DNA from: Enterobacter cloacae complex sp. R_G8
Lineage (GTDB): Bacteria > Pseudomonadota > Gammaproteobacteria > Enterobacterales > Enterobacteriaceae
Length of the DNA: 64,000 nucleotides
Assembly (NCBI RefSeq): GCF_024599795.1
Contig: NZ_CP102246.1
Coordinates: 1,240,001-1,304,000 of the forward strand
Direction of reading: 5' to 3'
A program made the translations under genes and the position numbers. The notes under the pieces were generated by a model, which saw nothing but the letters and a program-made list of their open reading frames with translations, was not told the origin of the DNA and ran no database searches. Below are positions 1-11,038 of this stretch, one piece after another (position 1 is the first letter of the stretch; each line of letters begins with the position of its first letter).

Positions 1-1
1 G

Positions 2-1030
2 CTGGCGATCCTGCTCATCGATGCCCGTAAAGGCGTGCTGGATCAAACCCGTCGTCACAGCTTCATCTCCACGCTGCTGGGGATCAAACACCTGGTGGTG
101 GCGGTGAACAAAATGGATCTGGTGAACTTCAGCGAAGAGACGTTTGAGGAGATCCGCCAGAGCTACCTGACCTTTGCTGAACAGCTACCGGGTAACCTCG
201 ATATCCGCTTTGTACCGCTCTCCGCGCTGGAAGGGGACAACGTCGCCTCCCAGAGCGCCAACATGCCGTGGTACAGCGGCCCGACGCTGCTGGAAGTGCT
301 GGAAACGGTTGAAATTCAGCGCGTGGTGGATACCCAGCCAATGCGCTTCCCGGTGCAGTACGTTAACCGCCCGAACCTCGATTTTCGCGGCTTCTCCGGC
401 ACAATCGCTTCTGGCTCCGTCACGGTGGGGCAGCGCGTCAAAGTGTTGCCGTCCGGTGTGGAATCGTCCATTGCCCGTATCGTCACCTTTGATGGCGATC
501 TGCAGGAAGCCGGCGCCGGTGAAGCGGTAACGCTGGTGCTGAAAGATGAGATTGATATCAGCCGCGGCGATCTGCTGGTGGATGCGCACGAAACGCTGGC
601 AGCGGTGCAGGGTGCTGCTGTGGATGTGGTGTGGATGGCTGAACAGCCGCTGACGGCAGGTCAAAGCTACGACATCAAAATTGCCGGTAAGAAAACACGC
701 GCCCGCGTGGACGGTATTCAGTTCCAGGTGGACATCAATAATCTGACCCAGCGTGAAGTGAGCGAGTTGCCGTTGAACGGTATCGGCCTGGTGGATCTCA
801 CCTTTGACGAGCCGCTGGTGCTGGACAAATACCAGCAAAACCCGGTAACGGGAGGGCTTATCTTTATCGATCGCCTGACCAACGTCACCGTCGGTGCTGG
901 CATGGTGCGCGAGCCTAATCAACAGGCGACAGCGGTGTCGGAATTCAGCGCCTTTGAGCTTGAACTGAATGCGCTGGTGCGTAAGCACTTCCCGCACTGG
1001 GGTGCGCGCGATCTGCTGGGAGGCAAGTAA
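2..1030 (+). CDS. cysN: Sulfate adenylyltransferase large subunit CysN (5' truncated by window edge)
   Basis: GTP-hydrolysing subunit of ATP sulfurylase, which with CysD converts sulfate and ATP to adenosine 5'-phosphosulfate (APS) in the cytoplasm, the first step of assimilatory sulfate reduction. The window holds the last 342 codons; the P-loop and first G motifs lie outside. The G4 motif NKMD of the translation-factor GTPase fold is visible near the left edge (VAVNKMDLV), followed by the EF-Tu-like beta-barrel domains. The first in-window ATG at 35 is internal, because the frame is open to base 2. The TAA overlaps the cysC start (TAATG), so cysN and cysC are translationally coupled. Identification is from the sequence and the neighbour cysC. 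Confidence 0.96.
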   Translation: MAILLIDARKGVLDQTRRHSFISTLLGIKHLVVAVNKMDLVNFSEETFEEIRQSYLTFAEQLPGNLDIRFVPLSALEGDNVASQSANMPWYSGPTLLEVLETVEIQRVVDTQPMRFPVQYVNRPNLDFRGFSGTIASGSVTVGQRVKVLPSGVESSIARIVTFDGDLQEAGAGEAVTLVLKDEIDISRGDLLVDAHETLAAVQGAAVDVVWMAEQPLTAGQSYDIKIAGKKTRARVDGIQFQVDINNLTQREVSELPLNGIGLVDLTFDEPLVLDKYQQNPVTGGLIFIDRLTNVTVGAGMVREPNQQATAVSEFSAFELELNALVRKHFPHWGARDLLGGK

Positions 1031-1635
1031 TGGCCGCCCATGATGAGAACGTCGTCTGGCATCCTCATCCGGTCACCGTCGCTCAGCGCGAGCAACTCCA
1101 CGGTCACCGTGGGGTTGTGCTGTGGTTTACCGGGCTGTCCGGCTCCGGTAAATCGACGGTTGCGGGGGCGCTGGAAGAGGCATTGCATCAGCAGGGCGTA
1201 AGCACCTACCTGCTGGACGGCGACAACGTGCGTCACGGCCTGTGCAGTGATTTGGGCTTCAGCGATGAGGATCGCAAAGAGAATATCCGTCGGGTTGGGG
1301 AAGTCGCCAGCCTGATGGCGGATGCCGGGCTGGTGGTGCTGACCGCGTTTATCTCGCCTCACCGCGCCGAGCGCCAGATGGTGCGCGAGCGCGTCGGTCA
1401 GGATCGTTTTATCGAGGTGTTTGTCGATACGCCGCTGGAAATCTGTGAAGCGCGCGATCCGAAAGGGCTGTATAAAAAAGCCCGCGCGGGTGAACTGCGA
1501 AACTTCACCGGCATCGACTCGGTCTACGAAGCGCCTGAATCCCCTGAGATTCACCTGGAAGGTCAACAATTGGTAACAAATTTAGTAAGCCAATTATTAG
1601 ACCTGCTCAGACGGGACGATATTATCAGATCCTGA
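1030..1635 (+). CDS. cysC: Adenylyl-sulfate (APS) kinase CysC
   Basis: Phosphorylates APS to PAPS with ATP, the second activation step of sulfate assimilation. The 201-residue protein has the Walker A loop GLSGSGKST at residues 35-43, the DGDNVRHGL substrate-binding stretch, and the FISPHRAER segment that carries the conserved serine of the family. The start ATG overlaps the cysN stop, and the length equals that of the E. coli enzyme. The gene is followed by a perfect 10-bp inverted repeat rather than another cys gene, so this is probably the end of the cysDNC operon. Confidence 0.97.
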   Translation: MAAHDENVVWHPHPVTVAQREQLHGHRGVVLWFTGLSGSGKSTVAGALEEALHQQGVSTYLLDGDNVRHGLCSDLGFSDEDRKENIRRVGEVASLMADAGLVVLTAFISPHRAERQMVRERVGQDRFIEVFVDTPLEICEARDPKGLYKKARAGELRNFTGIDSVYEAPESPEIHLEGQQLVTNLVSQLLDLLRRDDIIRS

Positions 1636-1641
1636 GACGGT

Positions 1642-1670
1642 ATCGTTCGGGAGCTGTCTCCCCGAACGAT
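1642..1670 (+). terminator. Inverted repeat downstream of cysC
   Basis: Perfect 10-bp arms (ATCGTTCGGG at 1642-1651 and CCCGAACGAT at 1661-1670) with a 9-nt loop, starting 6 nt after the cysC stop. There is no T-run after it, so it is either a Rho-linked or mRNA-stabilising hairpin or a weak terminator separating cysDNC from ygbE. Only the structure is seen; the role is inferred. Confidence 0.5.
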
Positions 1671-1693
1671 GAGTCACGGTCACAGGATTAGCT

Positions 1694-2020
1694 ATGCGCA
1701 ACAGTGAAAACTACATGATTACCACCGGGTCGGATCCGATAGCGACCGACGACGAGACGACCTGGTCATTTCCCGGGGCCTTCGTCGGCTTCGTCTCGTG
1801 GTTGCTGGCGCTGGGCATCCCGTTTCTCATCTACGGCGGTAACACGCTGTTCTTCTTTCTCTACACCTGGCCCTTCTTCCTGGCGCTGATGCCCGTGGCG
1901 GTTGTCGTCGGCATTGCCCTGCATTCGCTGCTTAACGGCAAACTGCTTTACAGTACCGTTGTCACGATTGTGACGGTGGTCCTGATGTTTGGTCTGTTAT
2001 TTTTGTGGCTCATGGGCTAA
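1694..2020 (+). CDS. ygbE: YgbE, DUF3561 family inner-membrane protein
   Basis: A 108-residue integral membrane protein of unknown function. After a polar N-terminus of about 25 residues (rich in D/T) there are three hydrophobic segments, roughly residues 28-46, 50-72 and 82-107. The sequence and the position between cysC and ftsB match YgbE of E. coli. No enzymatic motif is visible. A 166-bp gap separates it from ftsB and probably contains the ftsB-ispDF promoter. Confidence 0.9.
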   Translation: MRNSENYMITTGSDPIATDDETTWSFPGAFVGFVSWLLALGIPFLIYGGNTLFFFLYTWPFFLALMPVAVVVGIALHSLLNGKLLYSTVVTIVTVVLMFGLLFLWLMG

Positions 2021-2186
2021 CTTCAGCCATAATTCAAACCGTAACCAACTGTGTGACGATATTGTGCAGGGCGATTCTGCGGAAAAAATGTGGTACATTT
2101 GCCCGCGATGTTGCGGCATCTCTGTTACTCCGGCATAGAGCGCCGGGGGCGTTGTGGGATGAAGATGCCGTTTTTCAGGGGGCAGG

Positions 2187-2498
2187 ATGGGTAAACTAAC
2201 GCTGCTGTTGCTGGCTTTGCTGATCTGGCTGCAATATTCGCTGTGGTTCGGTAAGAACGGACTGCACGACTATAGCCGGGTAAGCGATGACGTCGCGGCT
2301 CAGCAGGCAACAAACGCCAAACTTAAGGCGCGAAACGATCAACTCTTTGCTGAAATTGATGACCTCAATGGCGGGCAAGAGGCGATTGAGGAACGCGCAC
2401 GCAATGAACTCAGTATGACTAAGCCGGGCGAAACCTTTTATCGTCTGGTTCCGGATGCGTCTAAACGCAATCAGGGCTCAGCACAGAACAATCGATAA
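2187..2498 (+). CDS. ftsB: Cell division protein FtsB
   Basis: Small bitopic divisome protein that forms the FtsQ-FtsB-FtsL complex at midcell and helps trigger septal peptidoglycan synthesis. Its 103 residues show a short cytoplasmic tip (MGKL), one transmembrane helix at about residues 4-21, then a periplasmic coiled coil (about residues 30-70, with leucine/alanine heptads in the [18 protein letters not shown] region). It starts at ATG after GGGGGCAGG, a strong ribosome binding site. It is followed by ispD after 19 nt in the usual ftsB-ispD-ispF-truD-surE-pcm series. Confidence 0.96.
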   Translation: MGKLTLLLLALLIWLQYSLWFGKNGLHDYSRVSDDVAAQQATNAKLKARNDQLFAEIDDLNGGQEAIEERARNELSMTKPGETFYRLVPDASKRNQGSAQNNR

Positions 2499-2517
2499 TC
2501 AGGCCCAGGATTACGAC

Positions 2518-3228
2518 ATGGCAGTGACTTTTTCGGACGTATGCGCCGTGGTGCCGGCCGCGGGTTTTGGCCGGCGCATGCAGACAGAATGTCCCAAGCA
2601 ATACCTCTCTATTGGCGATAAAACGATCCTCGAACACGCTGTGGCGGCGCTGCTGGCGCATCCCCGAGTGACGCGCGTGATCATCGCTATCAGTCCGGGC
2701 GATGCCCGATTCGCACAGTTACCGCTGGCACATCATCCGCAGATCACCGTCGTTGATGGCGGCGCCGAGCGCGCCAATTCCGTACTGGCGGGCATCCAGG
2801 CCGCCGGCGATGCCCAATGGGTGCTGGTCCACGACGCTGCGCGCCCGTGTCTGCATCAGGACGATCTTGCGCGCCTGCTGGCGCTAAGTGAAACCAGTAA
2901 AGTCGGTGGCATTCTGGCCGCCCCGGTTCGCGACACCATGAAGCGCGCTGAGCCGGGTAAACAGGCTATCGCCCATACCGTTGAACGTGTCGATTTATGG
3001 CACGCGCTGACGCCACAATTTTTCCCCCGTGAATTACTCCACGACTGCTTAACGCGGGCGCTTACGGAAGGTGCGACCATAACGGACGAAGCCTCTGCGC
3101 TGGAGTATTGCGGTTTCCACCCAACGCTTGTTGAAGGGCGCGCTGATAATATAAAAGTGACGCGTCCGGAAGATTTACAGCTCGCGGAATTTTATCTTAC
3201 CCGTTCGACCCATCAGGAGAAGGCATAA
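2518..3228 (+). CDS. ispD: 2-C-methyl-D-erythritol 4-phosphate cytidylyltransferase IspD
   Basis: Third enzyme of the MEP isoprenoid pathway: CTP + MEP to CDP-ME. The start chosen is ATG 2518, giving 236 residues, the E. coli length; an in-frame ATG at 2455 lies inside ftsB and lacks conservation. The nucleotide-binding loop PAAGFGRRM occurs close to the N-terminus, and the VLVHDAARP segment and the TDEASALE region near the C-terminus are typical of the family. The stop overlaps the ispF start (TAATG), so the consecutive-pathway enzymes IspD and IspF are translationally coupled. Confidence 0.97.
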   Translation: MAVTFSDVCAVVPAAGFGRRMQTECPKQYLSIGDKTILEHAVAALLAHPRVTRVIIAISPGDARFAQLPLAHHPQITVVDGGAERANSVLAGIQAAGDAQWVLVHDAARPCLHQDDLARLLALSETSKVGGILAAPVRDTMKRAEPGKQAIAHTVERVDLWHALTPQFFPRELLHDCLTRALTEGATITDEASALEYCGFHPTLVEGRADNIKVTRPEDLQLAEFYLTRSTHQEKA

Positions 3229-3707
3229 TGCGAATTGGACACGGTTTTGATGTACACGCCTTTGGAGGCGTTGGCCCAATTATCATTGGCGGCGTGCGCA
3301 TTCCGTATGAAAAAGGGCTGCTGGCGCATTCTGATGGCGACGTGGCGTTACACGCCTTAACCGACGCCTTACTGGGCGCGGCGGCGCTGGGCGATATCGG
3401 CAAGCTGTTCCCGGACACCGATCCGGCGTTTAAAGGGGCAGACAGCCGTGCGCTGTTGCGTGAAGCCTGGCGCCGTATTCAGGCGAAGGGCTACACCCTG
3501 GGTAACGTCGATGTGACGATCATCGCCCAGGCCCCCAAAATGCTGCCGCATATTCCTCAGATGCGCGTATTTATCGCTGAAGATCTGGGTTGCCATATGG
3601 ATGACGTTAACGTTAAAGCGACCACCACCGAGAAACTGGGCTTTACCGGTCGCGGCGAAGGCATCGCCTGCGAAGCCGTGGCGCTGCTGGTGAAGGCGAG
3701 CAAATGA
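3228..3707 (+). CDS. ispF: 2-C-methyl-D-erythritol 2,4-cyclodiphosphate synthase IspF
   Basis: Fifth MEP-pathway enzyme, cyclising CDP-ME 2-phosphate to MEcPP with release of CMP. The 159 residues begin with [12 protein letters not shown], which supplies the metal ligands Asp8 and His10. The third ligand is in the [19 protein letters not shown] stretch. The homotrimeric enzyme is cytoplasmic. The gene overlaps truD by 4 nt (ATGA). Confidence 0.98.
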   Translation: MRIGHGFDVHAFGGVGPIIIGGVRIPYEKGLLAHSDGDVALHALTDALLGAAALGDIGKLFPDTDPAFKGADSRALLREAWRRIQAKGYTLGNVDVTIIAQAPKMLPHIPQMRVFIAEDLGCHMDDVNVKATTTEKLGFTGRGEGIACEAVALLVKASK

Positions 3708-4733
3708 CCGATTTTGACAACCTGACCTACCGGCACGGTAAACCGCAGGGGAGTGGGCTGCTGAAAGCCAGCCCCGAAGATTTCGTGGTCGTGGAAGATT
3801 TGGGCTTTGAGCCGGACGGCGAAGGCGAGCATATCCTGGTGCGCATCCTCAAAAATGGCTGCAATACCCGCTTTGTGGCCGATGCGCTGGCGAAATTCCT
3901 CAAAATCCATGCCCGCGAAGTGAGCTTCGCGGGACAAAAAGACAAACACGCGGTCACCGAACAGTGGCTTTGCGCGCGCGTTCCCGGTAATGCGATGCCT
4001 GATTTAAGCAAATTTGAGCTTGAGGGCTGTAAGGTGCTGGAGTACGTGCGCCACAAGCGCAAACTGCGTCTGGGGGCGTTGAAAGGTAACAACTTTACTC
4101 TGGTGTTGCGTGAAGTGACCGACCGTGACGACGTGGAAAAGCGTCTGCAGGCCATTAATGACCACGGCGTGCCGAACTACTTTGGTGCGCAGCGCTTTGG
4201 TATCGGCGGCAGTAACCTGCAGGGCGCACTGCGCTGGGCGCAAAGCGATGCGCCGGTGCGTGACAGGAATAAACGCAGTTTTTGGTTGTCGGCGGCCCGC
4301 AGTGCGTTGTTTAATCAGATCGTAAGCGAACGGCTGAAAAAACCGGACGCGAATCAAGTTGTTGTCGGCGATGCGCTACAATTAGCGGGACGCGGCAGCT
4401 GGTTTGTGGCAACGGCTGACGAAATGGCCGATGTTCAGTCGCGTGTGGACGCCAAAACGCTGATGATCACCGCGGCCTTGCCTGGCTCGGGCGACTGGGG
4501 TACGCAGGGTGACGCGCTGGCCGCGGAGCAGGCAGCCGTTGCCGAAGCGCAGGAATTACAATCATTGCTGGTGCGGGAAAAAGTCGAAGCAGCACGCCGG
4601 GCGATGTTGCTCTACCCGCAGCAGTTAAGCTGGAACTGGTGGGATGACGTAACCGTTGAGTTACGCTTCTGGCTACCGGCAGGTAGCTTTGCCACCAGTG
4701 TTGTCAGGGAACTTATCAACACGTCGGGTGATT

Positions 4734-4753
<20 letters not shown>
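3704..4753 (+). CDS. truD: tRNA pseudouridine(13) synthase TruD
   Basis: Converts U13 of tRNA-Glu to pseudouridine. The 349-residue protein has the TruD catalytic stretch [14 protein letters not shown], in which the Asp is the nucleophile, and the inserted TRUD domain. The C-terminus [22 protein letters not shown] overlaps the beginning of surE by 20 nt. The length equals the E. coli enzyme. Confidence 0.97.
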
Positions 4754-6115
<1,362 letters not shown>

Positions 6116-6231
6116 GACTCGGAATTATCCAGGGTTATTAAGGCAAATTCAGCGTATGGTGTGGCGCGAAAGAGTCGTGCCATCACGGTTAATTTTAAAT
6201 CACTGGTAGTTAACACATTCCTGGGGGATAA

Positions 6232-7356
6232 ATGAGCGCGGGAAGCCCTAAATTCACCATCAGCCGTGTTGCGGCATTATCACTGGTTTCGCTCTGGCTG
6301 GCAGGCTGTACGAGTTCTAACAATGCACCTGCGCCTGTCAGTTCCGTCGGCGGAACCAGCGGCTCCGGTAACACGTCCAGCGGAATGTTGATCACGCCGC
6401 CGCCTAAAATGGGTACTGCTGCGCCGCAGCAAACACCACAGATTCAGCCTGTGCAACAACCTGTTACACAGCCAACACAGATTCAGCCAGTCGAACAACC
6501 TGTTCAGACCCAAAATGGCCGCATAGTGTATAACCGTCAGTATGGGAACATTCCGAAAGGCAGCTATACCGGCGGCAGCACCTATACCGTGAAACGTGGC
6601 GATACGCTGTTCTATATCGCGTGGATCACCGGGAACGATTTCCGTGACCTCGCGCAGCGCAACAACGTCCAGGCACCGTATGCGCTGGAAGTCGGGCAGA
6701 CGCTCCAGGTGGGCAACGCGACGGGTACGCCGCTTACGCCTGGTAACACCGTTTCTGCAGCGGATGTGACCGCGCAAAATAACAGCGTTAAGCCTGCACA
6801 AAAATCCACCACGGTGGTTGCTTCACAACCTGTAATTACGTATTCTGAAGATTCAGGTGATCAGACTGCTAACAAAATGTTGCCGAATAATAAAGGGACT
6901 GCGACTGCTGTCACAGCACCGGCTACGGCACCTGTGGTTAGCTCTACTGAACCGACTGCCAGCAGTATGAGTTCCAGTTCGCCAATCTCAACCTGGCGCT
7001 GGCCAACTGACGGTAAGGTTATCGAGAACTTCTCTTCCTCCGAAGGAGGGAACAAAGGGATCGATATCGCAGGAAGTAAGGGACAGGCTATCATCGCGAC
7101 CGCAGACGGACGCGTTGTGTATGCCGGTAACGCTCTGCGCGGTTACGGTAATCTTATCATCATCAAACATAACGATGATTACCTGAGTGCCTACGCCCAT
7201 AACGACACAATGCTGGTCCGGGAACAACAAGAAGTTAAGGCGGGGCAAAAAATCGCTACCATGGGTAGCACCGGAACCAGTTCTACACGCTTGCATTTTG
7301 AAATTCGTTACAAGGGGAAATCCGTAAACCCGCTGCAGTATTTGCCGCAGCGATAA
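6232..7356 (+). CDS. nlpD: Murein hydrolase activator NlpD
   Basis: Outer-membrane lipoprotein that activates the amidase AmiC during daughter-cell separation. The 374-residue product has a lipobox LAGC with Cys26, a Pro/Gln-rich linker with QIQPV repeats at about residues 69-92, a LysM peptidoglycan-binding domain ([19 protein letters not shown], about residues 120-162), a variable Ser/Thr-rich linker, and a C-terminal LytM/M23 domain. The LytM domain is degenerate: the usual first metal His is replaced in KGIDIAG, which agrees with an activator rather than an endopeptidase. The main rpoS promoter lies inside this gene. Confidence 0.96.
   Translation: MSAGSPKFTISRVAALSLVSLWLAGCTSSNNAPAPVSSVGGTSGSGNTSSGMLITPPPKMGTAAPQQTPQIQPVQQPVTQPTQIQPVEQPVQTQNGRIVYNRQYGNIPKGSYTGGSTYTVKRGDTLFYIAWITGNDFRDLAQRNNVQAPYALEVGQTLQVGNATGTPLTPGNTVSAADVTAQNNSVKPAQKSTTVVASQPVITYSEDSGDQTANKMLPNNKGTATAVTAPATAPVVSSTEPTASSMSSSSPISTWRWPTDGKVIENFSSSEGGNKGIDIAGSKGQAIIATADGRVVYAGNALRGYGNLIIIKHNDDYLSAYAHNDTMLVREQQEVKAGQKIATMGSTGTSSTRLHFEIRYKGKSVNPLQYLPQR
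6818..6846 (+). promoter_or_regulatory. Main rpoS promoter (rpoSp) inside nlpD
   Basis: A -35-like TTGCTT at 6818-6823 and a -10 TATTCT at 6841-6846 are separated by 17 bp. Initiation just downstream would leave a leader of about 565 nt before the rpoS ATG, the leader length known for E. coli rpoS mRNA. The surrounding sequence (ATTACGTATTCTGA) is as I remember it from E. coli. Confidence 0.75.
7311..7335 (+). promoter_or_regulatory. rpoS leader segment, target of activating sRNAs
   Basis: The stretch CAAGGGGAAATCCGTAAACC and its continuation to 7335, about 80-105 nt upstream of the rpoS ATG, is the part of the leader that in E. coli base-pairs with DsrA, RprA and ArcZ. That pairing opens the inhibitory stem that hides the ribosome binding site. 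It is unchanged here as far as I recall the E. coli sequence, although it also encodes the nlpD C-terminus. Function is from knowledge of E. coli rpoS; the sequence itself is seen. Confidence 0.65.
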
Positions 7357-7415
7357 ATTGACGGGGCATGCCAGCCAGGGTGTCTCGTTCAGGGATCACG
7401 GGTAGGAGCCACCTT

Positions 7416-8408
7416 ATGAGTCAGAATACGCTGAAAGTTCATGATTTAAATGAAGATGCGGAATTTGATGAGAACGGAGCAGAGGCTTTTGACGAAAAAG
7501 CCTTAGTAGAAGAGGAACCCAGTGATAACGATTTGGCTGAAGAAGAGCTGTTATCGCAGGGTGCCACACAGCGTGTACTGGACGCGACTCAGCTTTACCT
7601 TGGGGAGATTGGTTACTCCCCACTGTTAACGGCCGAAGAAGAAGTCTATTTCGCACGTCGTGCTTTGCGTGGTGATGTTGCCTCGCGCCGTCGCATGATT
7701 GAAAGTAACTTGCGTCTGGTCGTGAAAATTGCCCGTCGTTACGGCAATCGTGGTCTGGCTCTGCTGGACCTGATTGAAGAGGGCAACTTAGGTCTCATCC
7801 GCGCAGTAGAGAAGTTTGACCCTGAACGTGGGTTCCGCTTCTCCACCTACGCGACCTGGTGGATTCGTCAGACCATCGAACGGGCGATTATGAACCAAAC
7901 CCGTACGATTCGACTGCCGATTCACATCGTCAAAGAGTTGAACGTCTATCTGCGTACCGCGCGCGAGTTGTCCCATAAACTGGACCACGAGCCAAGCGCA
8001 GAAGAGATTGCTGAGCAACTCGACAAACCGGTTGATGACGTAAGCCGCATGCTGCGTCTCAACGAGCGCATTACCTCGGTTGACACCCCGCTGGGTGGCG
8101 ACTCCGAAAAAGCGCTGCTGGATATCCTGGCCGATGAGAAAGACAACGGTCCGGAAGACACCACGCAGGACGATGACATGAAACAGAGCATCGTTAAATG
8201 GCTGTTCGAACTGAACGCCAAACAGCGTGAAGTGCTGGCACGTCGTTTCGGTTTACTGGGGTATGAAGCTGCGACACTGGAAGACGTCGGCCGTGAAATT
8301 GGCCTGACCCGTGAACGTGTTCGTCAGATTCAGGTTGAAGGTCTGCGTCGCCTGCGTGAAATTCTGCAGGGGCAAGGTCTGAATATCGAAGCGCTGTTCC
8401 GCGAATAA
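7416..8408 (+). CDS. rpoS: RNA polymerase sigma factor RpoS (sigma-38)
   Basis: Master sigma factor of the general stress and stationary-phase response. Start ATG 7416 follows TAGGAGCCACCTT and gives 330 residues, the E. coli length; an upstream in-frame ATG at 7368 has no support. Visible are region 1.2 ([19 protein letters not shown]), region 2 with the core-binding and -10 recognition helices ([30 protein letters not shown]), and region 4.2 helix-turn-helix ([20 protein letters not shown]). The gene ends at a Rho-independent terminator. Confidence 0.98.
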   Translation: MSQNTLKVHDLNEDAEFDENGAEAFDEKALVEEEPSDNDLAEEELLSQGATQRVLDATQLYLGEIGYSPLLTAEEEVYFARRALRGDVASRRRMIESNLRLVVKIARRYGNRGLALLDLIEEGNLGLIRAVEKFDPERGFRFSTYATWWIRQTIERAIMNQTRTIRLPIHIVKELNVYLRTARELSHKLDHEPSAEEIAEQLDKPVDDVSRMLRLNERITSVDTPLGGDSEKALLDILADEKDNGPEDTTQDDDMKQSIVKWLFELNAKQREVLARRFGLLGYEAATLEDVGREIGLTRERVRQIQVEGLRRLREILQGQGLNIEALFRE

Positions 8409-8423
8409 GCAACCTTTCGTCAG

Positions 8424-8454
8424 AAAAAGGCCCGTCGTGAGACGGGCCTTTTTT
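8424..8454 (+). terminator. Rho-independent terminator of rpoS
   Basis: GGCCCGTC-GTGA-GACGGGCC, an 8-bp GC-rich stem with a tetraloop, preceded by an A-run and followed by TTTTTT. It begins about 15 nt after the rpoS stop. The A-run upstream could let it serve the convergent gene as well. Confidence 0.93.
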
Positions 8455-8459
8455 ATCTC

Positions 8460-8837
8460 TTACGCCTGCGCTGTTTCGTGCAGCAGACGCCAGCTGATCG
8501 TCTCGCCTTCCCGATTGAGCACCGCGGTTGACCAGCGTACGTTGACGGGCTGGTCCGGGCGGGTCTGCGTCTCCCGATAATGAAGTACCGCACCGTTATC
8601 CCATGACTGAATCGTGGCTAACTCATCAATGATGATTTTCAGGCCGGGTCGGCTTCCACGCTGGGCGTGCAGAAAACGGGCAAGGGCGTCATGGTTTAAA
8701 TGCGCCCCAGTCGGGGGAACCATCAGAAAGTCAGGCTGGAAACGGGCGAGCAGGGCATCAACATGACCTTCACCGGCACCCAGCCAGCTTTCCAGTGCGA
8801 TATGAATATCAATGATGTCGTGTTCGAAAGGCGTCAT
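8460..8837 (-). CDS. NTF2-like (SnoaL/DUF4440-type) small protein
   Basis: A 125-residue soluble protein with the cone-shaped NTF2/SnoaL pattern: N-terminal helix (HDIIDIHIALESWLGAG), FQPDFLMVPPTG hairpin, and the terminal strands SWDNGAVLHYRETQT, VNVRWSTAVLN and ISWRLLHETAQA. Family members bind or transform small hydrophobic ligands; no substrate can be named. Its ATG overlaps the stop of the upstream MFS gene (ATGA), and a GGAG ribosome binding site is present, so the two are co-translated. It may act on what the pump exports. Confidence 0.75.
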   Translation of the reverse strand: MTPFEHDIIDIHIALESWLGAGEGHVDALLARFQPDFLMVPPTGAHLNHDALARFLHAQRGSRPGLKIIIDELATIQSWDNGAVLHYRETQTRPDQPVNVRWSTAVLNREGETISWRLLHETAQA

Positions 8838-10042
8838 GGTTTCTCCTGTTGCAGGTGCGTAAGCACCTGCGGGTTGTTAAGACGAAATACAGAGATGACG
8901 GGCACCAGAGTGATGGCCGAAGCAACCAGAAACATCCCATGCCACGCGGTGACGGGGGGCAAATACCTCTGGGCCAGATCCAGCACCTGTGCCAGCAGAA
9001 AGGCACCCGTAAAAAAACTCAGCTGACGATTAAGATTCCACAGCGCGCTGGCATCAGCCAGCTCTTCCCGACGCGTTGTCAGAAATGCGCTGCTCTGCGC
9101 CGTACTGCTGCAAAGGCTGCCTCCTGCGCCCATTAATGCAAACGCAACGGTCGCTGGCAACGTGCCCGTGGTCGCACTGACGTTGAGCAAAAGCAGAATA
9201 CCTGACGCCTGAAGCAGGCATCCCGCGATCAACATAGGTCGGGGGCCGACACGGTTAAAGTAACGGCCCGTTGCGGTGATGGCCATAAACGATGCCAGAG
9301 ACCACGGCAGCATCAGCATGCCCGTCGCGGCTGGCGTCATGTTGGCCACGCTCTGCATATAAAACATGCCCGTGACGTTTATTCCGATAAACATGCCGGG
9401 GACACATACATAAACCATCATGGAAACGCGCAGAAGCGGATCGGCGATCAAACTCAGGTTCAGCAGTCGGTTTGCTTTTATCGCTGGCATTTCATGCTTA
9501 AGCCACAGACAGGCCAATGCAAAGGTCAGGAGAGCAACCGGGAGGGTAGCAAAAAATACCCACCGCCAGCTTAAAGCCTGAACCAGTAGGCCCCCTAACG
9601 CAGGTGAGCATGCGGGGGCAAGCAGTGCAACCAGCATGACGGCGGAAGAGAGCCTGGCGCGTTCATGCGCTTTAAACTGTTGCCAGGTCAGCGCCTGCCC
9701 TACGGGGATCAATAAGCCACCGCCCACGCCTTGCAGCACTCGCCAGGCAATCAGAGTTTCAAGTGTGGCAGACAATCCTGCCGCGGTGGAGGCTACGCTA
9801 AAGAGAACCAGCGAGAGAAGGATGACGTGCTTTGCCCCGATGCGGCGCGTCAGGGCACTGCTGAACGGGATCACCAGCGTCAGGCCGGCAATATACCCGT
9901 TACTGACCCAGGCAAGTGCAGAGGGCGTGGCGTGATAGGTCTGCGCCATTGCCGGAAAGGCGACGCTGGCGATAAACATGTTGATCAAATCAAGAAAAAA
10001 GCCCAGCAGATAGACTACGGCGACTTTGCTGCGATACGTCAT
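8834..10042 (-). CDS. Major facilitator superfamily transporter
   Basis: A 402-residue inner-membrane transporter, predicted from about 12 hydrophobic helices. The helix 2-3 loop SALTRRIGAKHVILLS resembles the MFS signature G-x3-DR/K-x-G-R-K/R, and GVGGGLLIPVGQALTWQQF lies in helix 5. It is most like drug/proton antiporters of the DHA type. ATG 10042 has GGAGG 7 nt upstream. It is divergent from a LysR regulator with a strong palindrome between them, suggesting ligand-responsive expression. Substrate unknown. Confidence 0.82.
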   Translation of the reverse strand: MTYRSKVAVVYLLGFFLDLINMFIASVAFPAMAQTYHATPSALAWVSNGYIAGLTLVIPFSSALTRRIGAKHVILLSLVLFSVASTAAGLSATLETLIAWRVLQGVGGGLLIPVGQALTWQQFKAHERARLSSAVMLVALLAPACSPALGGLLVQALSWRWVFFATLPVALLTFALACLWLKHEMPAIKANRLLNLSLIADPLLRVSMMVYVCVPGMFIGINVTGMFYMQSVANMTPAATGMLMLPWSLASFMAITATGRYFNRVGPRPMLIAGCLLQASGILLLLNVSATTGTLPATVAFALMGAGGSLCSSTAQSSAFLTTRREELADASALWNLNRQLSFFTGAFLLAQVLDLAQRYLPPVTAWHGMFLVASAITLVPVISVFRLNNPQVLTHLQQEKP

Positions 10043-10115
10043 GGTGGATCCTCCGGTGAGGGGCGTATCGTATCGGCTTGTCCGGTGCCGATAAACGCAA
10101 CAATTCGCGATATAC

Positions 10116-10134
10116 TGTCAAAACTATTTTGACA
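10116..10134. promoter_or_regulatory. Palindromic operator between MFS pump and LysR regulator
   Basis: Perfect inverted repeat TGTCAAAA-CTA-TTTTGACA with 8-bp arms and a 3-nt centre, 17 nt before the LysR start codon and about 75 nt before the MFS start. Position and symmetry fit the recognition site of the adjacent LysR-type regulator, controlling itself and the pump operon. Binding is inferred. Confidence 0.6.
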
Positions 10135-10150
10135 ATAATGAAGGTTAACG

Positions 10151-11038
10151 ATGCTGAATCTCCAGCGAACGGCGATGTTTGTGGCGGTAGCGGATGCGGG
10201 CAGTTTTACTGCCGCCGCAGAGTCGATGGGGCTGACAAAGGCCGTGGTCAGCTTCAATATTCGCCAGCTGGAAGATGAGCTGGGAGTCACGCTGCTGCTG
10301 CGATCCACCCGTCGCCTGACGTTAACCGAGGCGGGCGTGCTTTTTCATCAGCGAAGCGTCAGGCTTTTACAGGAGGCTGAACGCCTGCAGGATGACGTTC
10401 GCGCTAACCATGCCGGCCTGACCGGGGAATTGCGGATCACCACCACGCCCGAGTACGGTTCGCAGGTGGTTGTGCCTTTGCTGGCCGAATTTAGCCAGCA
10501 GCACCCGGACCTCCGCGTTCGTCATGTTTCGTCGTCTCAGCATGCCGATCTCATCTCGGAGCGCTTTGATGTCGCCATCCGGCTGGGAACACTCGCTGAT
10601 TCGCGCTACCACGCAGCCCTGATTTCACACTTTTCGATCCTGCCGGTTGCCGCCCCCGGGTGGCTGGCTAACCATCCCGTTGAATCTCTCGAACACCTGG
10701 CCCAGGCAGAATGGATCGTTCACGAGCGTTTACCTTCGCCGCTGCACTGGCTGGTGAAAGATGCGGATGGCAATCTGGTTGCCTTTGAGATCAAAAAAGC
10801 CCCGCGCTTGTACGCCGATAGCGCCCAGGCGCTGATGGCTTTCGCACATTCGGGATGTGGTGTGGCGCTGCTGCCGGAGTGGCTGGTGCGAAACGCACTG
10901 AATTCGGGCGATCTGGTATCGCTTTTACCGGGATACACCTTTGCTCAGCAGGGCATCTATGCCGTTTATCCGGATGCCCAGCATGTGCCCGCTAAGGTCC
11001 GGACATTTATTGATTTTATGCGTGCCCGCGTGAACTAA
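10151..11038 (+). CDS. LysR-family transcriptional regulator
   Basis: A 295-residue LTTR with an N-terminal winged helix-turn-helix (MFVAVADAGSFTAAAESMGL, then KAVVSFNIRQLEDELGV and the wing LLRSTRRLTLTEAG) and a two-lobed periplasmic-binding-like effector domain from about residue 90. It is closest in style to the subgroup that includes DmlR/YafC-like regulators. It is transcribed divergently from the MFS/NTF2-like pair and probably controls it; the effector is unknown. Confidence 0.88.
   Translation: MLNLQRTAMFVAVADAGSFTAAAESMGLTKAVVSFNIRQLEDELGVTLLLRSTRRLTLTEAGVLFHQRSVRLLQEAERLQDDVRANHAGLTGELRITTTPEYGSQVVVPLLAEFSQQHPDLRVRHVSSSQHADLISERFDVAIRLGTLADSRYHAALISHFSILPVAAPGWLANHPVESLEHLAQAEWIVHERLPSPLHWLVKDADGNLVAFEIKKAPRLYADSAQALMAFAHSGCGVALLPEWLVRNALNSGDLVSLLPGYTFAQQGIYAVYPDAQHVPAKVRTFIDFMRARVN

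Noticed and set aside
6232..7356. NlpD as an active M23 endopeptidase
   Set aside because: The LytM domain lacks the usual first zinc-binding His (KGIDIAG), so it is better called an amidase activator.
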